A stretch of 64,000 nucleotides of DNA from Dendrocalamus latiflorus (GCA_017311315.1 CM029640.1:13839740-13903739), one strand, 5' to 3'. Positions 33,314-45,215 are shown, numbered from the stretch's first letter. The notes: generated from the letters alone by a model not told the origin. Translations and numbers: made by a program.

Positions 33314-34339
33314 ATTGTAGCAAAAGAGCTTGAGCAACATAAAAAGAAAGAACCTAAATCTGTTCATGCGAAGAATACAGAAATTAAATTGAAAGGTGCT
33401 TGTTTCCTTGCTACCAAATCTGACATGACTGAGCTGAATGCTAGTGATTCTGTTTGCTATGCATTAGTTTGCAAAGAAGCTTTGTTTTCCTTTGAGGATA
33501 TCCCTCCTTCTTTGCCACCTGCTGTCACTAACATTTTGCAGGAGTACCAAGATGTCTTTCCAAAGGACATACCACCAGGGCTGCCACCACTTCGTGGGAT
33601 TGAGCATCAAATTGATTTAATTCCCGGTGCATCTTTGCCCAACCGCGCACCATACAGGACCAATCCAGAAGAAACTAAAGAAATTCAGCGCCAAGTTCAA
33701 GAGTTGCTTGATAAAGGGTATGTGCGCGAATCCCTTAGCCCTTGTGTTGTTCCGGTCATTTTGGTACCAAAGAAAGATGGGTCATGGCGCATGTGTGTGG
33801 ATTGTAGAGCAATCAATAATATCACCATTAGGTATCGTCATCCTATTCCTAGGTTAGATGATATGCTTGATGAATTGAGTGGCTTTGTTGTCTTTTCCAA
33901 GGTTGATTTGCGTAGTGGCTATCATCAAATCCGCATGCAATTAGGCGATGAATGGAAAACGGCATTTAAAACTAAGTTTGGGTTATATGAGTGGTTAGTA
34001 ATGTCTTTTGGTTTAACTAATGCACCTAGTACCTTCATGAGATTAATGAACGAGGTTTTGCGTGCTTTCATTGGTAGATTTGTGGTGGTTTATTTTGATG
34101 ATATATTGATATATAGCAAATCATTAGAAGAACATCTTGACCATTTACGTGCTGTTTTTAATGCTTTACGTGATGCACGCCTATTTGGTAACCTTGAGAA
34201 GTGCACCTTTTGCACTGATCGAGTCGCATTTCTTGGCTATGTTGTTACTCCACAGGGAATTGAAGTTGATCAAGCCAAGGTTGAAGCAATACAGAGTTGG
34301 CCGACTCCTAACACGGTCACACGGGTGCGGAGCTTTTAA
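33314..34339 (+). pseudogene. pol: Reverse transcriptase part of the CRM-like polyprotein
   Basis: In the gag frame. Hallmarks in order: LVPKKDGSWRMCVDCRAIN, FSKVDLRSGYHQI, FGLTNAPSTFMRLMN and the catalytic YFDDILIYS at 34091-34117. The frame closes at TAA 34337-34339 after RVRSF. Conserved sequence (GLAGFYRRFVKDF) follows immediately in the same frame, so this is a second nonsense codon. It copies element RNA into cDNA in cytoplasmic particles. Because the catalytic motif is intact, the lesion is downstream of the active centre. Confidence 0.9.
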
Positions 34340-35909
34340 GGACTTGCTGGGTTCTACCGCCGCTTTGTGAAGGATTTCGGCACCATCGCCGCACCATTGA
34401 ATGAGCTTACCAAGAAAGGTGTGCCATTTGTTTGGGGGTGCCGCACAGGAGAACGCCTTCACCACACTGAAAGATAAGTTAACACATGCACCTTTACTCC
34501 AACTCCCTGATTTCAATAAGACTTTCGAACTAGAATGTGATGCAAGCGGAATTGGTTTAGGTGGTGTGTTGTTACAAGAAGGCAAACCTATAGCATACTT
34601 CAGTGAGAAATTGAGTGGGCCTAGTTTGAACTATTCTACTTATGATAAGGAGTTATATGCCCTCTTTCGAACCTTAGAAACTTGGCAACATTATTTATGG
34701 CCCAAAGAATTTGTTATACATTCTGATCATGAATCTTTAAAGCATATTCGAAGTCAAGGTAATCTGAACCGTAGACATGCAAGATGGGTTGAATTTATTG
34801 AGTCTTTTCCCTATGTCATAAAACACAAGAAGGGAAAGGAGAATGTTATTGCTGATGCTTTGTCTAGGAGATATTCCATGCTATCACAACTTAACTTCAA
34901 AATTTTTGGATTAGAGACTATTAAAGAGCAATATGTGCACGATGCTGATTTTGCGGAAAAACTGTTGAATTGTAAAGAAGGGAAAATGTGGAATAAATTT
35001 ATCATTAATGATGGGTTTGTGTTTAGAGCCAACAAGTTGTGCATTCCTGCTAGTTCCGTTCGTCTGTTGTTGTTACAGGAGGCACATGGAGGCGGGTTGA
35101 TGGGACATTTTGGTGTGAAGAAAACGGAGGACATACTTGCTGATCATTTCTTTTGGCCAAAGATGAGACGGGACGTCGAGCGCTACGTTGCTCGCTGCAC
35201 TACATGTCAAAGAGCTAAGTCACGACTTAATCCTCATGGTTTATATATGCCTTTACCTGTTCCTAGCGTTCCGTGGGAAGATATTTCGATGGACTTTGTT
35301 TTAGGATTGCCTAGGACAAAGAAGGGGAGGGATAGTATATTTGTGGTTGTTGATAGATTTTCTAAGATGGCCCATTTTATACCATGTCATAAAAGCGATG
35401 ATGCTACCCGTATTGCTGATTTATTCTTTCGTGAAGTTATTCGCTTGCATGGTGTGCCCAATACTATAGTTTCAGATCGTGATACTAAATTCCTTAGCCA
35501 TTTTTGGAGAACTTTATGGGCTAAATTGGGGACTAAGCTGTTATTTTCTACTACTTGTCATCCCCAAACTGATGGACAAACTGAGGTTGTGAATAGAACT
35601 TTGTCTACCATGCTTAGGGCTGTGTTGAAAAAGAATTTAAAAATGTGGGAAGAATGCTTGCCTCATGTTGAGTTTGCTTACAATCGTTCATTGCATTCTA
35701 CTACAAAGATGTGCCCTTTTGAAGTTGTTTATGGTTTTGTGCCTCGTGCTCCTATTGATTTAATGCTTCTTCCATCTTCGGAGAAATTGAACCCTGATGC
35801 TAAACAGCATGCTGAATTGATTTTAAAAATGCATGAGACAACTAAGGAGAATATAGAACGCATGAATGCTAAATACAAACTTGCTGCTGTCAGGGGAGGA
35901 AAAGTTTAA
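34340..35909 (+). pseudogene. pol: RNase H and integrase part of the CRM-like polyprotein, frameshifted
   Basis: The frame changes within the G run at 34434-34438 (one base out of phase with the upstream frame). Then come RNase H motifs (FELECDASGIGLGGVLLQ, DKELYAL, HSDHESLKHI), the integrase zinc-binding region (GHFGVKKTEDIL, CTTCQRAKS) and the DD35E core (SMDFVLGLP, VSDRDTKFLSHFW, GQTEVVNRTL). The frame closes at 35907-35909 and conserved integrase sequence resumes in another frame, indicating a second frameshift near 35905. RNase H degrades the RNA template and integrase inserts the cDNA. Confidence 0.88.
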
Positions 35910-35935
35910 CTTTTGAACCTGGGGATCTTGTTTGG

Positions 35936-36499
35936 TTGCATTTAAGAAAAGATAGGTTCCCTGAATTGAGAAAATCGAAATTGATGCCAAGAGCTGATGG
36001 TCCTTTCAAGGTGTTAGAAAAGATTAATGATAATGCATACAAGCATCAACTGTCTGCGGATTTTGCTGTGAGTCCCACTTTTAACATTGCAGATTTAAAG
36101 CCCTACTTGGGAGAAGAGGACGAGTTTGAGTCGAGGACGACTCAAGTGCAAGAAGGGGAGGATGATGAGGACATCCCTTCCATGGATACAACTCAGCCAC
36201 AGCAAGTGTTACAAGGACCACTCACTCGAGCTCGTGCTCGTCAACTTAATTACCAGGTGAATTCATTCCTAGGTTCATGTATTACTGAGAATAGACCGCT
36301 ACCTAATGCAAGTGATTTAATTGTGCTTAGGAACCTGGGAAAGGATGAAGGAGAGGGACATGGAGTCATGGACATGCCTGGATGGAATAATGGAATTCAC
36401 CACGTCACTTTGGGGCCAAGCCAAACAAGAATTCGAGTTGGACACGTTCTGGAATCAGATTCGGACTGCTGCGATGGTACCAAGTTCAAACGGTCATAA
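35936..36499 (+). pseudogene. pol: Integrase C-terminal part, running into the 3' LTR
   Basis: The fragment starts after the frameshift near 35905. It contains LRKDRFPELRKSKLMPRADG and VSPTFNIADLKPYLGEE, the GPY/F-type C-terminal module of gypsy integrases. It continues through an acidic linker and, without a stop, across the LTR border at 36163 to a TAA-type stop near 36499, so about 112 codons lie inside the LTR. A coding 3' extension into the LTR is known for one group of plant CRM elements, where the tail (CR motif) is thought to aid targeting to centromeric chromatin. No chromodomain was recognised. Confidence 0.8.
36151..36162 (+). other. Polypurine tract
   Basis: AGAAGGGGAGGA directly abuts the 3' LTR start (TGATGAGG), as required for plus-strand priming. 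Confidence 0.75.
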
Positions 36500-37138
36500 C
36501 TTCCTCATACGGACTCCGATTGGGACGTTCTTGTACTTCATGGAAAGCTTAGGAAGTCTATTGTCCAACGGATCCAACCTCATCTTCAAATTCCATCTGA
36601 GCCGGCCGCAATCATCAAAAGATTCCATGTTGGTTTCTGAGTCCGAGTCAAAAAAGGTGCTGCGCCACCTCCACTTGGGCCCATGGGCCTTGTAACCCTA
36701 GGGCGTGCCCTTGGACGCCCCCCTAGTCGTTCTTCCTATAAAGGGGCCGCCGCCTCCGTTGCTAAGACTTGGATTTCGTTAAGTTTAGGTTTAGCCATTG
36801 TGCAAACTTTTGTTCTTCAGTTGTGTCGTACGACCACCTGTCAAGACATCTTCGGAATCCCAACTTTGTTATTCGCAATACAATTTGTGCTTCATTCATA
36901 TCTATAATATCAGATTGCCTACATCTTATTCTTGCTAGTTCTTCGATTGCTCGCAGGGATTGAACTTCGTGTTCAGGTTGATCGCGCTTCCAGCAAGATC
37001 AATAATATCTCGGAGTTGGTTCAGCGATTGCTAAGGCGCAAGCGTCGTCGTACGGTTGTAGTCGGATCGTGAGGGTCATATCCACCGAAATCGATAGTTA
37101 TCAATCTCATCGAAAGATCGGGCACCTCGTCTTCATCA
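36163..37138 (+). repeat. 3' LTR of the CRM-like element
   Basis: 976 bp, the same length as the 5' LTR with four substitutions. Its first ~337 bp also encode the end of the polyprotein. Confidence 0.92.
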
Positions 37139-37260
37139 AAATGTGTTGTATAAAATGTTGATCTGTTGTATAAATTTCGATCTGGCACCGAAATCGATAG
37201 TTATCAATCTCAGCTTTTTCTATCTTGATCTGTTGTATAAAATGTGTAGCCATTAATGTC
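37139..37260. other. Rearranged 3' flank with LTR-derived filler
   Basis: Immediately outside the 3' LTR a 27-bp piece identical to LTR positions 37083-37109 recurs at about 37187-37213. It is embedded between repeated TTGATCTGTTGTATAAA words (about 37158 and 37224). This patchwork, with no target duplication, looks like a repaired break rather than a clean insertion border. Confidence 0.65.
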
Positions 37261-37596
37261 GTATCCTTGCCATGTCACAATTGTAAATTTTGGCCCTTTT
37301 GCCAACCATTGTAGTGTTTCACTTGATGACCTCCTAGTCAATCGTACCTCCAACCATTCGTTGAACTGACGATTGTGTTATCTCGTGATCCAAACTTCTA
37401 ACTGGCCTGCATTCTCTTGGCGTAGCATGTCCTTGTGCTCTTCAATATATAGGGTCACTTCAGTCATGTGTTGTAAAATCATGAAATGGGCTTGAGCATA
37501 TGTATTTTGATCCGGAGTTATTGCTTTCCTTCCGATAGTCCCAATACCCTCTAGCCTCCTCTCGTGACGAGATAGAGGTACACCTATCGGCTCGAC

Positions 37597-39956
37597 CTAA
37601 GCCATGTAGCCGATGTAGAATTCAACGACCTCTTCTGTTGTATAACCTTCGATGATGCTACCCTTCAGTTGAGATTGATTGCATACATAGGACCTGAGAA
37701 TTCCCATGTACATCTTGAATGGGTACATATGACGTAGAAACATGGGGCCGTATATCTTTATCTCTTTCACAAGGTGGACAATGAGATGGAACATGATATC
37801 AAAAAATGATGGAGGAAAATACATCTCTAGATGACAAAGAGTTGTCACCACCTCGGTCTGCAGAGCATCTAGTCCATTAGGATCAATGACCTTCTGAGCA
37901 ATTGCATTAAAGAAATAACATAGCCTTATGATTGTTACTCGAACCTTGTTTGGCAAAATACTTCTAATTACAACAGGTAGCATTTGTGTCATTAGCACAT
38001 GACAGTCATGAGACTTTATGCCAATTAATTTCAAATGTTCCATGGAAACAAGTTTCTTCATGCTGGTGGAGTGGCCGGACGGAACTTTCACACCATGAAG
38101 GACTAGCACAGTTGAGTTCTCTCAGGCTTAGATAGAGTGTAGCAAGCTGGAGAAAGGTACATCCAGCCTTTATCGGTCTTTATTGGTGCTAACTCGGTCC
38201 TGATGTTCATAGCAACCAAGTCATGTCTTACGTTGACACCATCCTTTACTTTATCATGAATGTTCAGTAAGAGACCAATCAAACTGTCACATACATTCTT
38301 CTCTACGTGCATGACATTGATGCAATTGCGAACTTCTAAGTGCTCCCAATAAGGAAATCCCAAAATATTGACCTCTTCTTTCACATGTTTTTCCGACTGG
38401 TCCTCAATTTATGTTCTTTTCCAAGCACAACATCGATATCCTTGACCATATCACACACCTCTTTCCCGCTAAAAAGCCTTGGTACTGAGTCATCCTCTTT
38501 TTCTGTCAAATTGTTTCTTCATCTTGCGGTATGGGTGATACTTTGGAAGGAATCTACGGTGATGCATGTACACAGTTTTGCGTGAGTTGTTCAACTACAC
38601 ACTCTCGGTATAATCTAAGCAGTGCGGACAGGCTTTGGCTCCTTTTGTACTTAACCCTAACAGGTTACCAATGGCAGGAAAATCATTAATGGTGCAGAAC
38701 AACATGGCGTGTAGAGTGAAGTTCTCTCGTTTGTCCGCATTCCATACATGTACCCCTTCGTTCCACAGTATTACAAGATCTTCTACCAATGGTGCTAGGT
38801 ACACATCAACATCATTCCCAGGTTGCTTCGGCCTTTGGATAAGTAGTGACATCAAAATATATTTTCTCTTCATACACAGCTAAGGAGGAAGGTTGTACAT
38901 GCATAGAGTCACAGGCCAAGTGTTATATCGGCTGCTCATGTTACCAAAAGGATTCATTCCATCTATACTCAACTCAAACCTTATATTCCTCGGTTCCACA
39001 CCGAAATCTACAAACATCCTATCGATGTTCCTCCACTGGGCAGAATCAGCAACGTGTCTTATCATTCCGTCTTTCTTATGGTGCTCCCAGTGCCAACGCA
39101 TCAATCTTGCATCCTTACGATTTGCAAATAAACGCTTCAAATGGGGAATTACAGGAAGATACCACAACACCTTAGCAGGAGGTCCTTGCTTCACCTCGAT
39201 GCCCTTCCCATCATCGGAGTCATTTTTACGCTTTTATCGGGATGCTTTGCACACTAGACAAACATCTAAGCTAGCATACTCTTTACGGTACAGGATACAA
39301 TCATTCGAACATGCATGTATTCTTTCTACTTCCATTTCCAATGGGCAAAGAATCTTTTTGGCTTGGTAGGTGGTTCTCGGCAACACATTTCCCTTTGGAA
39401 GCATGTCCGCTAGGAGACCTAACAATGCCGTGAAACTCTTGTCAGACCAACCATTGCTTATCTTCAATTTTAGTCATTCTAGAACTAATGACAACCTCGT
39501 GTATTGCGGCTTGAAGCCTGGGAACAAAGGTTTCTCCGGGTCCTCTATCAATCCCTCGAATTTACCAAACTCTCTCTTACTATAGTTCCCTTTTGTATCA
39601 CGTAGTATCTGATCCAGATTATCATCCTGCGACCTATCCTCATGATCAAAAGCACAGTCCACAATCAGCATATCGTTGTCTCCCTCGACGATGTCATAAC
39701 TACCTTTTGTGTACTCTTCTCTTCACCGTGACTGGTCCAACATTGTACCCCTTTCTGAAACCTCTTCGAATCAAGTGAGCTTCGATCTACGCTGAGTTGC
39801 TAAAATATGTAGATTATCACAATCAATGCATGGACAATACATATATTCCATTTCCTTCTTCAACATATCTAGCTTAGTCGCTCTTCTAAAAGCAGACACG
39901 CCATTAATATACTGTTCACTCACACGGTTCTCAATGTACATCCAGCTTCGGTCCAT
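37597..39956 (-). pseudogene. CACTA TNP2-type transposase with DUF4218, decayed
   Basis: Read on the minus strand. The N-terminal transposase-associated domain (MDRSWMYIENRVSEQYINGV, then YCPCIDC) starts at 39956. The TNP2 core follows: GWSDKSFTALLGLLADMLP (39460-39400), CPLEMEVERIHACSNDC, MRWHWEHHKKDGMIRHVADS and FELSIDGMNPFGNMSS (39100-38930), DVYLAPLVEDLVILWNEGV, KGAKACPHCLD and NVCDSLIGLLLNIHDK (to about 38250). Next comes a DUF4218 domain (LPNKVRVTIIRLCYFFNAI, LEMYFPPSFFDIMFHL, to 37597). Stops and frame changes separate the blocks at about 39770, 39470, 39234, 38880, 38590 and 38100. The usual DUF4216 tail is missing where the retrotransposon flank begins. It once cut and joined CACTA ends but is non-functional now. 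Confidence 0.88.
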
Positions 39957-40269
39957 CTACGCTACACATGTAACAAATGGGTGTTAAAAACGATTATTAG
40001 CGCTACTATATAGCAAATCAGACTAGCTATACTTACACATGACATCTATATTACGTAGGTAGCTAGCTAGATCTAAACAAAAATCTATCTATCATCTCTT
40101 TCAATTATAAAGCATATAAGTTATTAGAAGTAATTGAGTACTAACCTCTGATCACTAAGAAGACGTATATAGATCTACATGCGGTATGTTTTCACCAAAC
40201 TCGCTAAAGCCGGCCGCCTCGCTCCACCGATGCAGCACAATGAAGACAGATTTATGTCGAGACCACGTA

Positions 40270-40777
40270 TGCCTAGTATTTAATAGCGCACATTATCACA
40301 GACAGTTCCAACCACAAATAGTTTGTGATGCCAATATATCACAGACCGTTCGTATTAATAGTCGTCTGTGATAATTCACAGACGGTTATTCATACAAACC
40401 GTCTGTGATGTCCGCAATATCATGGACAGTTTGTTATAAGAACCATTTGTTATGTCTAGAATATCAGAGATGGTTTTTTATATGAACTGTCTGTGATGTC
40501 TGCAACTTTCACAGACGGTTCTTAACATGAACCATCTGTGATGTCTCACTTATCACAGATGGTTCGTATTAAGAGCCATATGTGAAAGTTCACAGATGGT
40601 TATTAACACGAATCATTTGTGATTATCAATTATCACAGATGGTTCGTGTTAATAACCGTCTGTGAAAATATCACAGACGGTTGCTAGTATAAACCGTCTG
40701 TGATAGTTTAAGCATAGACGGTTCCGTATGAACCGTCTGTGATGTAGCCATCCAGTATAGCCTCTTTTGTAGTAGTG
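40270..40777 (-). repeat. CACTA terminus with subterminal array
   Basis: The end TTTTGTAGTAGTG at 40765-40777 is the reverse complement of CACTACTACAAAA. Inside it lie more than ten alternating CACAGACGGTT(C/A) and (G/T)AACCGTCTGTGAT units of about 10-13 bp in both orientations, the typical binding array for CACTA subterminal proteins. Confidence 0.85.
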
Positions 40778-40904
40778 GTTGTTTTATTCATCTGTGTGAT
40801 TTATGTAATGATTGTTCTATGCTATATATACGTGATCTAGCTTGTTTTTAGAAGGCATGGCGAGTATATCCTGAAGCTAGCTAAAAAACAGCAATCAATA
40901 CAAC

Positions 40905-41120
40905 TATCACAGACGGTTAATACAAAAAAATTATCTATGATAGTCGAATATCATAGATGATTTTTCAGAAAAACCGTCTGTGTTGTAAGTTACATAGACG
41001 GTGTGGAAGCCGTCTGTGATAGAAAGCTATTATTACTGACACATAAACGCAGACGGTTCATAAACCGTCTGTGATGATGGTTTTGAACCGTCTATGATAA
41101 CATTGTCTGTAGTATTGTAT
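40905..41120. repeat. Second CACTA subterminal array just outside the terminus
   Basis: The same CACAGACGGTT/AACCGTCTGTG words recur at about 40910-41097, after an unrelated 130-bp spacer. They end in GTCTGTAGTATTG, which resembles a degraded TAGTAGTG end. Probably a relic of an adjacent, older CACTA copy. Confidence 0.6.
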
Positions 41121-43690
41121 GCTGGTTTTGCACACGAAAATTCAGTTCCGTTAATGTTTGCGTAATTATGCATGGCTTTCGAGCAAGAGAGAAATAGAAT
41201 ATAGCAAAATAACTCGAAGTGGACTATGACCCATATAGACATATAGTATTGAAATATGAGATTTTATAGGATCGTGGTTGGCGAACACGTTGAATTACAG
41301 GTAAGCTACGCTAGCATAAATTTCAATTTTTTCCTCACAAATCCTAAAAAGTTATACGAGATACCATAGATTGTTACTAGTAGACTTATCAATCGATCTC
41401 ACGAACCGGTCGGCTCCTCCAGTAGCAACTCGTCATGACCTTCATTCAAGCTAATGATCATCCCTATCAGCACTATAGTAATAGCAATGCCCCTATCAGA
41501 ATCCACACGCCCCAGGGCGGAAGTCGTACACTGGTGTGTAGCACCAACGTGCATAGTTAGAGTTTCTCAGGTGGAGGTGATAACTAAGGTTTTGATGTCA
41601 TGTGCGTCTCGTATTTCGCTCACCCTGCGTGTCACCATGCCTCCTCTTATATGGAACCACCAATTAGATCCTTATCTCACACAAGGGATTGAATCCTATT
41701 CAGACTATGATAAGAAAATGGATCTTATATGTAACTAATCCTTATTGTTTCATCCCATTAAATGTATAACTCTGCAGATTCAAGCATATTCAGTGATACA
41801 GACCAACTAAGGATTAGTTGATGCATAGGGATGGCCTGACCTTTCCTGGTACATTCAGCGAGGTTCCTTCTCGTTTGGTTCCTTCGAATAGAGTCTTCTC
41901 CTTGTCTTGACGTAGCCAATAATCTTGATAAGGGCAATTTGCACTAGTATGCAGGGCGCACACTATAAGCAATCCACTGAACTCCCCAAACCGTGAATTC
42001 AGCAAGAAGACACGAATTATAAGAGATGAACCTTATAGATTCGATGGGAAATCTCAAGAATCTCCTATTTTTGCCTTGCACTAACTCAGCAAACTCCAAA
42101 TGAGAAAACCTTTCAATCACGCAATCTGGCCGCGAACAACCATCATGACAATTTTCTCCTTTATTCAAAAGTATATATCATAGCCTAAGTTAAAATAGGG
42201 CTAAGCCCTAGACTTATATAGGTGGACAATACACGGCCTTGACTAAAACTCACGCACAACCTGGCCTAAGGTCGAAACAAATTCCAATACGAACCAAAAA
42301 GGAAATAGCTAAATAACAGCCATCGGATTATTTCTTAATTTGCGATGTGACCATGAGGATTCTAGGGCTGGCACCATATCCATTGTATGGGGCTTTGAAT
42401 TAGCTTTCAAACGAGTCTAAGAACACCCAAATCGGACTCTGTTTGTAAAAGTTATGGGCGTTTTAATATTGGACTTCCTGTCTAACTCGAACCGAATCCA
42501 ACTGACTTCAAATCTTTATATGTTTTCTTTTCTTGCTCAAGGGGCTTCCAAATTCATTTGAAACTTACAAAGGAATCCTTCTTAACCTTTGGAAAGCCAT
42601 GGTGTGATCGGATTTTACCCTTACTTGCAATGCAATACTCGGACTCTTTATGTTTGGCAAGTCTCGCACGTCTCTCCAGACTGCTCGTGTAGCATCCAAT
42701 GAAGTTGCCATAACTTTATGTAGGAAGCTCCAATCAAGCGTCATTTGATTTGATAGAAAGTAGACTTCATGAGCTTTCTAAATACGTGTTTTGTGTCCAT
42801 TATAAACCTCAGACTTGGCATTGAAAACTTCATGAATATTGTAAACAGAACTGCAATCTCGTGAGCTTGATTGATCTTGTGTCTTCGTCTTTTGCCAAAC
42901 TAGCTTTCTTTCTTCACCATCCACACCTCTAATTCCATACATTGTTGTCTTGTTTGCATTGTAAAGGAGGAATTACATAAGCATCTGAACGAATTAGGAC
43001 ATTCTTCTCTCTCCCATAACCGATTGCTTCTTTCTCCTTGCACAATTCAGCACTACTAAGCCTTGTAACTTTAGATTGCATGGATGAAGCACAAATCAAT
43101 GTGGCATTCACACTCTTGGTTGCATCATTCAGCCACGGCTCAGAAACCCCTTTCTAATCGCAATTTAGTAGCGATCCCTACAACCCATGTGTATATCCAA
43201 AAATCAAATTGATCAAACCTTATGCAAGATGATCTATGACCAGATCCTAGTCACTTATGACCAACTCTTAACTCCTTATAACCAGCTCTTAACTCCTTAT
43301 AACTTGTCCCAACCAGATATTAACCCTTTATAACTAGTTGTGACACATCTAGACTAGCCTATGATCACATGCAACTAGTTGAAAACCGGTCTGTAACTCC
43401 TTACGACTAGTCAATCTGTAGTCAGACATTGACCACTTGTTGGACTTCATGACTTGTTTGAGCACGATATCTGACTGAACTTCAGGTGAGATACGTTCTA
43501 CCCTTGAATTATTTAATCTTTTTCCAATATAGTGATGGATAACTTCTTATTGTTGACTCTTCGACCACTCATGGTATGGCTATGTACTTTTTTATCCAAC
43601 AATATAGAGGGACGCAGAGATGTATCTTTGTCCATCTCTTTGTCATGCTCAACCACTACCCTCCAAGCTCCAAAAACAATAAAGCTCGAT
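41121..43690. other. No gene; probable LTR-type repeat remnants
   Basis: No coding region. 42170-42560 contains antisense LTR-like sequence (GGGCTAAGCCCTAGACTTATATAGG, which on the minus strand gives a TATA-like CCTATATAAGTC, and CAAATCGGACTCTGTTTGTAA-type words). 43255-43300 holds a duplicated AACTCTTAACTCCTTATAACCAG block. I could not define ends, so no family is assigned. Confidence 0.35.
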
Positions 43691-43918
43691 TGTGATTAGA
43701 TGTGGCCAAATAGGTCAGGCAAACCGTGCTAACCCGAAGCACAGTACTGTTGGCCCCGCCTAGGCATAGCACGATCGAGGACTAAACGGGTCGTGCCAAC
43801 ATGGCCTAGCACGACGTGCCATACTTCAGTCGCAACCTTGGTCCAATGGACTAGCCCGACATGGCATGCATAGTACCATACTGTGCTAGGCACAGCGGGT
43901 GAGCATGACACTGCCCGT

Positions 43919-44827
43919 TAGGGCTGTGCACATTTCACCCGAACCGAAAAAACCAGTCAACTCGGTTTGACCGACTTTCGGTATTCGGTTCAGTTTTAAT
44001 ATTTTAGGGATTTTTTGTGTTAGGGCTGTGCACATTTCACCCGAACCGAAAAAACCAGTCAACTCGGTTTGACCAACTTTCGGTATTCGGTTCGGTTTTA
44101 ATATTTTAGGGATTTTTTGTGTTCGGTTTTTTCGGGAAAAACCAGCAAAAAAACCGAATAAACCGTTTTGTGTACAGTACTAGCAATCTAGCATGCAGGA
44201 AGTCATGATCGCCCTCGACCCCATCCAGGTAGGCATGAACAACGGGAGCCCCAGGCCCTGGTTTTATAGCGAGCGCTCCCACGCCAACATCCTCTAGCAA
44301 GCGATGTGGTACTAAATGTGCGCACCTTTCGCGCTGTGTATACTCAGGGGGTCAGGACGAGGAATTCGAACGTGCATGGGCCGACGCTCATAGCGGGCTG
44401 CTTTGTATGGGCCGAATCGGACGCCGTGTCAATCACGTATGGCCGTATGGGCGTCCAGTGTGCGTAAGAACTAAGTACAGAAAAGCTTTTCGTTTTCTTC
44501 TTTTATTTTTTATTTTTGGAAAAGAACAACAGAGGCTGGGCATTTCAATTCAATGATGCACATGCAATGCAGGTATACGGGGAAGTGAACGAAAAGATCC
44601 CTCAAATGAATATGGTATGCCTCGATAGTCATTATATCGTTTGCAGTTCGCGTCAACTTTGGTAAATATGGTATTTACCGATACCGCACCGAAATAAATT
44701 GGGATTTACCGATACCGAACCGTACTTCTAAAAATACCGTATATTACCGAATTACAAAGACCGTATTTACCATATATACCGTATACACCGAACCGATTAA
44801 ACCGAAAAAACCGATTGCACAGCCCTA
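43919..44827. mobile_element. hAT-type element, 909 bp, with duplicated left end
   Basis: A perfect 8-bp target duplication, ctgcccgt, lies at 43911-43918 and 44828-44835. The left end is TAGGGCTGTGCACATTTC and the right end, on the opposite strand, is TAGGGCTGTGCAATCGG. The first 102 bp (43919-44020) are repeated in tandem at 44021-44122 with two or three substitutions, so the element has two consecutive left termini. The interior is rich in GGTTCGGTTTT/AAACCGAA words and has a short GC-rich minus-strand ORF (44300-44106) of unknown origin. No transposase. It is inserted in another TAG(A/G)TGTGGCCAAA-type repeat (about 43697 onward). Confidence 0.88.
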
Positions 44828-44835
44828 CTGCCCGT

Positions 44836-45215
44836 TAGGCCCGACGGTGTGAGAGCTGAGCCGGCAACGATCCGAGGGATCTGGCGGGTGGCGATGACGG
44901 AGGAGTTGAGGAGGTCAGCGACAAAGGGAGTGGGGTAGGTAGGAGGCGGCGTGTCGAAGAGGTGGGGGTGGGCCAAGCACCAGATGAGGTGGGGACGGGC
45001 CGAACAATGAAGGAGGTGGGCATCCAGCATAGGGGTGGATATCAAGCCACGTCCTTGTCTTATCGAGCATCCCTGATCAATGACAAAAGGGAAAAGCAAA
45101 TTTCTACCTAATAATCAATTCGCATACATGTTTAACATCTAATTATAACTGATTTTTAAATTAATTTACAAGTGATTAATGGTGTGAGTGAAGAGTACAT
45201 TAATGGTGTAGATAA
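44836..45215. other. Flank of the hAT, no supported gene
   Basis: A G-rich plus strand continues the repeat interrupted by the hAT (GTTAGGCCCGACGG...) up to a TAGGGGTGGATATCAAGCC word near 45030, which itself resembles a hAT end. No ORF was recognised. Confidence 0.35.

Larger units (their letters stand above)
29333..37138 (+). mobile_element. CRM-like Ty3/gypsy LTR retrotransposon, 7,806 bp
   Basis: Two 976-bp LTRs (29333-30308, 36163-37138) start TGATGAGGACATC and end CTTCATCA. They enclose a tRNA-Met-type primer site, a leader, gag, protease, reverse transcriptase, RNase H and integrase in gypsy order, and a polypurine tract. Two traits point to the centromeric-retrotransposon (CRM/CRR) lineage of chromoviruses: the TGATGA-RGACATC LTR start, and a polyprotein frame that continues into the 3' LTR. 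This assignment comes from family knowledge, not a search. Flanking 5-mers (atata, aaatg) do not match, so no target duplication is visible. Four lesions break the polyprotein. Confidence 0.88.
24694..40777 (-). mobile_element. CACTA (En/Spm) element, decayed and split by a CRM-like retrotransposon
   Basis: The right terminus at 40777 reads, on the minus strand, CACTACTACAAAAGAGG and is followed by a subterminal array of CACAGACGGTT/AACCGTCTGTG. Proceeding leftward on the minus strand come a TNP2-type transposase, the inserted LTR retrotransposon, tandem modules, the Transposase_24-type gene and a PMD gene. The left terminus is not certain. A degenerate TACTACAAAATATGCATCACAGG at 24694 is the best candidate, but no matching 3-bp duplication was found. 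An alternative is that the PMD part belongs to a neighbouring MULE. Confidence 0.45.
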
